From NCBI GenBank assembly GCA_009741485.1, contig CM019214.1:1158002-1222001 (forward strand): DNA of 64,000 bases. Reading direction: 5' to 3'. The notes under the pieces are model-generated. The model did not search any database, was not told the origin of the DNA, and saw only the letters and a list, made by a program, of their open reading frames with translations. Origin of the DNA: Malurus cyaneus samueli (Eukaryota > Chordata > Aves > Passeriformes > Maluridae). Positions 55,574 through 64,000 of the stretch are shown piece after piece; the stretch's first letter is position 1; each line of letters begins with the position of its first letter. The position numbers were made by a program, and so were the translations under genes.

Positions 55574-58500
55574 TGCTCGTGGTGGCAAGAACTAGACAGA
55601 GGCTGTGGGATTAATTTGGATTCTGGAGCAGCTCCAAGGCATCCACACATCAGCCCAGCACCAGGCATGCATGGGTGGGAGAGCCACGGGGGAAGAGGCT
55701 GCGAGCTCCACTGCTGGGATGGGCAGGAGATGGTTCCCACAGCCCACCCCACATCCCATGGAAAGGGAGGTGAGTACCCATAAGTTCCCTACCCAGGGTC
55801 GAAAAGTGAATTTTGAATTGATTTGGTGACAACAGCTAGTGGCCAAAGGAAAGCAATAAAGCTACAAGAGCATAAGAGCAAGGATACAGTGAGTGATTTA
55901 CGGCACGCTGGATCTGCTCACCACTTACAGGGGCTCCAGCACGAGCGGGTGATATTCGTGTGTGAATGTTAACCACGGTGCTCCACAGAGCGCTCCGGCG
56001 CTCCTGACAGCGCGCCTGAGTTATGTCAGAAACGCATGGCGTGTCTCTCCCATCCTGATGCGTCTCTTAACAATGATACTTCATAAATCCCTGGTTTATA
56101 AATTCTGCCAATGGAGGGAAAAGTGTCAGTCTGTAATCTGTTGTCATGGAAATGGAAGTCGGGAAGTTCGATGTGCAGAGATGCATAACTGGGATGGGAA
56201 AATACAAGTGGGTCTGTCTTGATTTTGCCTCTTGAATTCCTTTGCTCTGGAAATAAAGGTAGAGGTTATGTCAAAGCCTCAGGGAATTGCATTTTGGACA
56301 GATGCATTTTGCTACAGCTAACTGCATCCTGGTGAATTTTCTGTAGTGCAGCACTGCATTTTCTCTTGGATGCTGCTTCTCACCTGCCATGTGCTTTCTG
56401 CCTGGGAACAAAATATCTTTTATAAAAGAATCCCACACAAGATGAAAAGTGAGACAAGGACAAGCAAAGATAAAATGAAAAATAAACGTTAGAGGAGGTG
56501 AGTTCAGAAAAGCAATATTCCACTTACGCTATTATGGAGGTTTTAATTTCCTGAAAACATTTTATATGCCAGGCAGGGATGTGAATGAATGGCAATCATA
56601 TTATCAGACCTCTTATCAACCTTGATTTTGCTCGGCCTTACCTGAATGGATAATTTTTTCAATGGTTCAGTGGCTAAACTAAAAATGAAAAAAAACCGCA
56701 CACTTTACTTCAGGATAACATAAGATTGTTTTTTCATTATTTCTCAATTCAGGTGAATTTTATAATAAAAATATCCTCTCAAAATAATGCATTGAAACAA
56801 TTTATTCTGAAACTGTCAAAATAAAATATCAAGCAAGTATCAAAAATATCTCACTCCTACATTTTTCCCCATTTATCCATACAATCTAACACCAGTCAGT
56901 GCATAGTTCTCACTGGAAAGTGAATTTTTCATTTGTTCTACTTACTATTCATCAAAACAAATCCTGTCTCTTTCTATTGTAGTTATTTAATACTCACTGA
57001 GCTGCCATCCTGCCACTGCAGTGATAAATCCTTCATCCCCTTTTATGGCAGCTCCGTAGGGGCCAGCAAGATACAAAAACCTTTTTGGTTTTTTTTTTTT
57101 TTTTTGAAGAAGCACTATGAGGTCAATTTCTTGAGGGAGGCTGAGGTCACATAGGTGATGTTCACCTGGGAGTGCTGGTCAACAGCAGTGTGTCACAGTG
57201 TCACAGAGAGGACAGCACCACTGCCTGTCCCGCCTGGCACCCTCTAACAGCAGAGCTGGAGGACAGGATTGATGGCTCTGCAGAGGATTTTGCAGCATGG
57301 GACAAAGGCAGGGGACATCCCAGGCACTCTTCCAACTGAGACATTGTCCCTTAGCCCACTGGTGACAGCACGGACCCAGCAGGAACATATTCCTGACTAT
57401 TTAACATTGAACCTCAAGCCTGGACTTGTGAAAAGGTGAGCTCTCAGTTGGCCACACAGCATGGGCTGGGTTTCATCGTTACTGGGGGAATGAGAATGCA
57501 GTGGGACCACCAGTCCCAAACGTGGCACCAAAGCTAAGTGGCCCTGCTAGATCTGACATGTGGGAAAGGGGGCAGTGAGACCCCTTTCCTTCAGCTCCCC
57601 TGACTGTCCATCTTTCCAGGAATGATTGGCAGTGATGCAAACCCAGGAGCCCACTTTTCTTCCAGTTTCTGTTAAACATTTCAGCTTTTCCCTGGAAAGA
57701 TTTTGCATTGTTTTGAAATGCACCCGGGTTTCTTTGCAGTCGGTACTGTAGTATAAGGCTTAAGTAATCAATATATAATTTTCACCAACATTTATTTTTC
57801 ACATCTTTTTTTCCCCCTTGCCTAGCCGTTGCTGTGCTATCAACAATATACAGCCAAACTGATTGTGCTCCCTCCTGCCATGATTTATTTCTAGGAGCAA
57901 ACAGGGAAAGAGAGCTGCTCTGGAAAAGCTGTCCTTGAAGTCCCAGTCCACAATAGTTTTCTTCCTTTTTTCTTTTAGGAGGAGATCAGAAAAACATAAA
58001 TTGCAATATATCTTCAAAGTGTTTGGGGGTTGTTTGCCACATGACTCATACCGACGTTAATGGGAGTCACATGCTAACCTCCCATGCAACACTTGGAAAG
58101 TTTTGAAGTGCCACTGCTTTGTGCAAGAGCCCTAAATGAAAAGCCACTTTTGTTTTCCTGCTCCACAACACTGGCATTGTCCAAATCCCAGCCCTCCAGC
58201 AGTAACGTGCTGAGACAGAGGGAGAAAAATCCAGCTGGGGCGGCAGCACTTCTGCCAGGCTTCCCTGCCTCCTGCCTCCATCTCTCCCCACCTGCTAGCG
58301 CAGCAGGCAGGTGAAATCAAGGCTGCAGCAATGCCTAGGAAACCCTGCCAGAGCCCCCTAAAAACAGAGACAGGCTGATGATCGGTCTGGCACTGAGGTA
58401 TTTGCATTACCTCTCCTATTACTAGTGCCTGCCAGTTACCTGTCCTCTTTTTTGCAGGCTTCCATGTATTTTCAGTGGTTCCCGTGGTTTCCAGTAAAGC

Positions 58501-60200
58501 ACCTTGTTATGGAGCCTTAAAGTCATTGCCATTATCTTGCCATCTTGAAATACAGCAATATAGCTACCACTGGGAAACAAAAGGGGAATTATTTTTTTTT
58601 TCTTCAGAAAAGAGCTCGCCTGGCATGATGCAGGGTTCTTCTGTTTTGCACAAGAAAAGAGCAAAATCTCCTGCCCTTCCCCACCCTCCTCCCCTGGAAC
58701 AGGTCATGTATTAGTCTTCTGTCAGGTCAAACGGCTGAGTGTGATTTAGAGGGATAAAAACCGTGTTAAAGCAAACTAAGAGAAGATTGTTCCAAGTGCA
58801 CACATGGCTAATCCTTGCCTAGGACTAGGCAGCCTGGGCACTGCCGATATGAGAATCTCTCCGGGTTTCTTTGAAGTATGAGAGTATATTAAAGTGGGAG
58901 GAAAGCACCGACTCCTTCAGGTGGTGATTTGTGTTTATTGGCTGTGATTTTTATGAGTTGGGGAAAGAGGTAGAAATGCCAGCGTATGGTAATTGAAATG
59001 TACGGGGGTTGGTGTAAGAGACGTTTCACAAAGGAGGGAAGGTGACAAAGCCCTTTCAGAGGAATGTTTTTCAGCATTCACTAATGTTGCTCCATAAAGG
59101 GTCCTGGTGCTAATGCTGCCTTTAATGGTGTAAGTGCAAAGCCGTGAATCATCCACCCGACGATTATAGCAATACATCCTCGGCTACTCAGAGCCGGGAC
59201 CCTGCAGCATTTTTAAATCGCTCGCTTTAAAAAAGCCTTCCAGTGCTGTGGGTGGGATGAGGGATCCGCACAGACAACTTTGTCTGCTATACCTCCCCTT
59301 GATTGCTTTGTTGGCTTCCTTACTTTTTGGGATGTTCCCTCATCCTAATTAGCGAGGGAAGCAGAGGCCATGCCGAATAACAGCTGGCCCATAGCAGTTT
59401 CCTCTGTGTGCCATTGTCAAACCACATTCGCCAGTGAGTTATGCGTGCCTTGAGCCAGGAAAGAAAAAGCACATGGGATGTAAATCTGGCAGCCAAGGGC
59501 CCCTGAGGTTCCGCAGCGGTTTCAGCAAGCCATTTATGCAAGCAGGAGCTGCGGGAGCAGGTCCCAGCAATGCACCCTCAGCCAGGCAGCGACAGCAGGG
59601 CTGCAGTGCCTTCCCATGCATATGGCTATTTTCCTGCCTGGAAATGTTGCATAGCTAGGATTGAGGATTTTGGATATTTTTCCAACAGTCCAGCTGGCAT
59701 TACGTCTCTGCTGGATATCTAGAAATGCTGGACACAGGGCCACTGCCTTGCAGATAAATCATCTGCACGGTGCACGTGCCATGAGGCCAGCGTGGCTGGG
59801 ATGTTGATCACACGGGCTCTCTCCTACCCTGCAGATGGCCTGCACAGATGCAGTAAATCAGCCCCATCCTGACGTGCCCGATGCAGCACATCTGGGCAGC
59901 TCATGCTGGGAAAGTCAGCCCAGAAGTGCTCCCTCCCCAGGGGCTGTCACAGGCAGCGGCCCCTGCCCCACACTGCTGGCCTTCTTGGCCCAGCATTCAG
60001 AGTCTCACCCTGCAGGGCAGCTGAGAGGAGGCTGGAAATATCTTCATCTGCTTTATTTTACAGCAGACGTTCCTTCAGCCATTTATTTCTCTTCCCTTAG
60101 CAAAGCAGGAAAGTGAACAAGGTGCTGGCAGAGTCTGGGAGCATCCCTGTACTCTGCCCAGCCCCCATACTGCATCCCCCCAGCCAGCACTGCCAAACCT
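55574..60200. other. No gene recognised; CpG cluster and possible conserved non-coding stretches
   Basis: A CpG-rich island of about 170 bp lies at 55,900-56,070. The region 58,760-59,250 has even base use, few repeats and CpGs in A+T-rich context, as conserved non-coding elements often do. A T-run lies at 57,089-57,105. No coding exon could be supported. Confidence 0.4.
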
Positions 60201-60367
60201 CCCATCCCATCCCGTCCCGTCCCGTCCCCGTCCCGTTCTCCCCATCCCGTCCCCGTCCCGTTCCCGTCCCCGTCCCGTCCCGTCCCGTCCCGTCCCGTCC
60301 ATTCCCCCCATTCCCATCCCATCCCATCCCATCCATCCCATCCCATCCCATATCCCATCCCATCCCT
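60201..60367 (+). repeat. (CCCGT)n / (CCCAT)n pentanucleotide repeat
   Basis: About 165 bp of CCCGT and CCCAT units with occasional CCCCGT. CCCGT prevails in the middle (about 60,211-60,300) and CCCAT at both ends, above all on the right. The minus strand is G-triplet-rich throughout. Frames across it on both strands are artefacts. Confidence 0.95.
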
Positions 60368-63177
60368 CAGGATGCAGGGCACCTCTCAGCTTTCACCCCC
60401 ACGTGAAAGCACAAATTGCAGTAAGCCCTTGGACTGGTGGGCCAGTTTGCTGCACCAGAATCCCAGACAGTGCCCGAGGATGTCTCTTCAGTCCTACAGC
60501 CAAACCTTCTGAAGGTACAGCTCTACATGGGCAACATTTGTTTGTATGATTGGTTTCTTTTTATTTCTTCCTTCACACACTTTTCTGGGAAATACTCTGC
60601 CTGACCTTGACAGCTGGCTGAAAAATTTGGTCGCATGGTTTCTTGGCACAATATGCAGAATTTGTCTAAAGCAGACTGTTTTGTAGGAAACACTGACTAT
60701 TGCCACCAAGTTTTTTTGAGAGGGAAATGTTGAGAGGTTTGGAAAAACTACAACTATTTGCGGTCAATTGTCAATCCTCTTGCCGTGCTAAAGCTTCCCC
60801 CTACAAGACAAAATACTAGCATTTAAAATGCTCAAAATATTTAGATAGTCAAAACATAATTATCAGTGGTTTCCAAGGAAAATGGGTTCAATGTTTTTTA
60901 AAAATTCTATAAGTTATTCGCTATATTCATTTGTTTATTAGCCTTTAGAGTTAAAAGGATATGTCAAAAATGTACTCAAATAAAAAGTATAAGCAAAACA
61001 ACCTAGGGAGGTAAAAAAAAAAAAACAAAACAGATGTTGGGGGCTTCTCCTTGTTCTTCACCATAATTTTACAGTGCTTGATTTCAGGGCATCCAGTGCA
61101 TCACTGCATTCATGTGAGGGAAGTATGGTCATAGCTGTGTGATTCTATGTTATCAGATAAATAGCCAGATTTGGGAAGTAAGAGATATGAAAGGGACCTC
61201 AACTCAGCCAAGGGGAACACAGGCACTCTGTATTGCTCATTTTGTTAAAAGATTGGAATAAATTAATGCATTGTTAGATAGTGAAAGTCAACTAGCTGAT
61301 TATTAATGGAGAACCTGCTGCATGCAAAACCTACTAAGGTCTTCTCCTTCTCAGAGGGGCCTAACCAATGAGTAAGGAAGCATTTTGTCTTCTGGATTAA
61401 TGAATATTCATGTCACTAATGAAAAAAAGGCTTTAGCAGAAAAGGCTGAGCTCATCCTAAAGCACACCAGTCACAATAGTTGGATTGCAGTCCTAGGGGA
61501 TGGGCTGAATCCTCTCAGGCACTCGGTGGATGTGAGGTTGGGTTTCTAATAAATATTGATTGCTCTCTGAGCTAAACTGGGCACAAGAAGATTTTGCAGG
61601 AAGTTTTGTGAATCCAGTTTTTACTCCCTCAGTTTTTGTGAAATGAACAAAAATCAGCATGTTATATTTTAGGTTGTTTCACTGAAATTGAAAATTATCT
61701 TTTCTTCTTTTTACTTTGGTGAGGGGGAAACTATTAAGAATTACTTTAGGTTGATCTGACCCTATATTTAGGTTCTTCTTGAGATCATCTTGAGATGGAC
61801 CAAAAGGCTGAATCAAAAATTTAATCAGAAATTGCTCCTGTACTACTGCCCTGAACCCACAATGCTTGTCAACATCTTTCCTTTTAAAGATACAACTTTC
61901 TTCTCCCATTTAAATTTGTTTTGCTGTCCAAACTGGGAATCTATTACATCCAAGCCTGCAATTTGATGACCAGTTATCTCCTTTACATTGAATAAATGGA
62001 GAAAAAAAGTCATTACTCTTCTGTTGGTCATACCTAGTATCCTCCAAGGAGGTATTTACGTGTGAGAGGAGTTCATTGGCTTAGCTGAGATGTTTATGAC
62101 TGTCCTTTGTATAATAAAGCCATCAGTCAGGATGGAAAGGGGCGAGGGAGAAGCCAGAACCAAATCATTGCAAGAGAATTTATGCGTAGATAGTTTTATA
62201 TTGCTTTCCTTTTATTTTTAAATGTTGATTGGAGAACGAGGCCCAATAAGATATACAGCCCTGTAGCCATACACATGTGTTGTTATAATGCAGCCTTTCA
62301 TTCAAAAAGCCTGGCAGTGCTCAGGGTGGCAGATTTATTGTGTGTACCGCAGGTTAAGGATCATAGGTCATTTTGCAAATATCCTTTTCAGGTGTCTGTA
62401 AATTCCTGTAAAAACACACTCAAAGTGCAAGAACACTCAGAAGAGTTATTTTTTATTACCTCCCTGACTCAGAGCCTGTGTGAAAACAAGATAAATATAT
62501 TCTTACTGGGAGCACTGGGAGAGAGTTTGCCTGTCAGGGTGGGAGTCCTCTGCTGTCCTAGATGGCTGCAGCACCTAAAGTTATCTCTTCCCTGCACATA
62601 TGCCTCTATTTCATTTCACAAGATGCCATAGCAGACCATGAACATCCCCATTCAGGAACAAAGTCTGCTTTTTAGTCCTTCTCAGACTATGTACCTTCAT
62701 CAAAGGGTAGCACAACCAGCCTGACCACCATCTGAAAGGCTGCCCTGGCCCCACTTCCCACACACACAGTGCTCAGTGGGAGGCTTAACTCTGTCCAGCC
62801 TGAATTTTAAATTATTTTTGGTTGCTTATGCAGATGATCAGGCAGTAGCTAATGTGGGGCCAGGCATGCAGGGCGGGCCATGAGCATGGTTTTGAGGAGA
62901 GCTGCCAGCCCCCATGCAGAGGGGTCCCCTGCCTGCCCAGGGTGGCCTCCAGCCCCTGCAGGGTCCCTGCCCAGAGAGTGTCCCTGGTGCCACTCCTGGC
63001 CAGCCCTGGCAGCAATGGGGGCTCATTGTGGTGCCCGCTGCTCTCCAGATTCACCAGCTCAGGGCCAAAGGTGCTCCAGTAAGTCTGTCACTCACTGCCC
63101 CCTTTCCTCAGGAGGGAAAGGCTCAGAGCCACACTGTTTGATTTTATGGGCTCCCCTGCTGCTGGTGGGCAACTTCC
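60368..63177. other. No gene recognised
   Basis: A+T-rich to about 62,600 with an A-run near 61,013-61,024; G+C-richer at 62,700-63,170. Short unrecognised frames only. Confidence 0.5.
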
Positions 63178-63436
63178 ATGGGAATTCCTATTGCAATTCC
63201 CTTTGCGATTCTCAGTGTGATCTCCAATGCAATTCCCAGTACATTTCCCAGTTCAATTTCCACTGCGATGCCCATTACAATTCACTTCACAACTCCCAGT
63301 GCACTTTACTTCGTGATTCCCATTGCGATTCCCGGTGCAATTCCCACTCTGATTCCCACTGTGATTCCCCTTGCATTCCCCAGTGCGCTTCTCACTGTGA
63401 TTCCTTTTGCAATTCCCTCTGCAATCCCCAGCAGGA
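63178..63436 (+). repeat. Degenerate 12-bp minisatellite, ~21 copies
   Basis: Consensus near ATTCCCA(C/T)TG(C/T)G, for example GTGCAATTCCCA, CTCTGATTCCCA, CTGTGATTCCCC and TTGCATTCCCCA in register. As 12 is a multiple of 3, two forward frames stay open and predict 4-residue repeats (Cys-Asn/Asp-Ser-x or Ile-Pro-x-Ala). No gene context supports translation. Confidence 0.88.
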
Positions 63437-64000
63437 CCTCAGGGCTGGCTCTGCTGGTCTGTCACCGAGCATGGGATTTATCTCAGCCTTGGCAAGGCCC
63501 GGGAGATGAAAAGGACCCGATGACTTTTTTTCCCTAATGTAAGATCTGGCAGCCGAGCTAGCCAGGGGCATTAGTGGCATAACATGAATAATAGTTTCTG
63601 ACAGAAGGAGGTCACACAGCCCATTTCAGCCTCTCCACCTTCTTTCCTGGAGGAAAGAAGCATGACGAGGCAGGAACACTAAGTTCTTGTCTGAGTTTTC
63701 TGACTGTTCACTGTGCTACTGTAGGTCCTTTGGCACCCACTCAAGCTTCATTGCATGTTAATTAGTGTAGCTGGTAAGACTTCTTTTTTTTAAACCAAAA
63801 AAAAGGAGTATTTTGCTGACAAGATGCCTCAGTTCCCTTCCAGTATCGGTTTTGGCTGTCATTGTGGAAAGTCTCCGTTTCTCTGTGAAGACAATGTCAT
63901 CTTACTAGTTTAGTTCACCTCAGTGGTATGGCTCTACATGCACCAGAAGCTATCGCTTCGATCAATTAATTGCATTAACCACCAATTTGATAAATTAATT
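63437..64000. other. No gene recognised; TAAT-rich sequence at the window end
   Basis: The last ~100 bp (about 63,900-64,000) contain several ATTAA/TTAAT motifs (GATCAATTAATTGCATTAAC and more) in otherwise complex sequence, compatible with a conserved homeodomain-rich enhancer that continues beyond the window. Confidence 0.35.

Noticed and set aside
60075..60406. Gly/Asp/Met-rich and Ser/Arg/Pro-rich frames
   Set aside because: Translation of the CCCGT/CCCAT repeat in both directions.
1..64000. CRISPR array, bacterial operon or phage content
   Set aside because: The repeats are contiguous without unique spacers, and all recognisable elements are vertebrate; there is no prokaryotic gene organisation.

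Overview
The window looks like avian, most probably songbird (oscine passerine), nuclear DNA. Several short CR1 LINE 3' ends lie in both orientations. One SINE joins a tRNA-Ile-like head to a CR1-like tail, the layout of TguSINE1 known from songbirds. There is also a solo LTR with intact ends and a gammaretrovirus-like pol relic. No host protein-coding gene could be recognised. The long open frames are by-products of G+C-rich or stop-free repeats, and the rest reads as intergenic or intronic sequence. All identifications come from reading the sequence; no alignment or database search was possible.

Left part (1-18,965). Two arrays of the same roughly 238-bp, CpG-dense repeat lie at 1-2,745 (cut by the window start) and 14,646-17,985. 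Each unit carries two YY1-type AAGATGGCGGC-like motifs and usually one perfect NRF1 palindrome (CGCGCATGCGCA). Its single A+T island holds a minus-strand AATAAA or ATTAAA. Both arrays end on the right in the same 97-bp segment, which contains a CTCF-like motif in the same orientation. The two 97-bp copies sit exactly 15,240 bp apart with no indel between them. A tRNA-like pol III-type sequence follows the first boundary, and a 23/24-bp minisatellite of about 36 copies follows the second. Between the arrays lie CpG-poor DNA with CR1 fragments and, abutting the left edge of array 2, a decayed reverse-oriented pol fragment (RNase H end plus integrase).

Middle and right part (18,966-64,000). This is mostly unannotatable single-copy sequence with scattered CR1 pieces, the solo LTR (24,188-25,399), a MIR-like relic (about 46,250), the tRNA-Ile/CR1 SINE (about 41,975), and simple repeats: GGAA, TG, CCCTA, CCCGT/CCCAT and a 12-bp minisatellite. 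A few stretches look like conserved non-coding elements, but that needs alignment.

Most promising observation: the paired arrays resemble a tandem promoter or insulator macrosatellite, with NRF1 and YY1/TISU sites repeated about 25 times and a CTCF-like motif at a fixed boundary. The motifs are seen directly; the function is inference.
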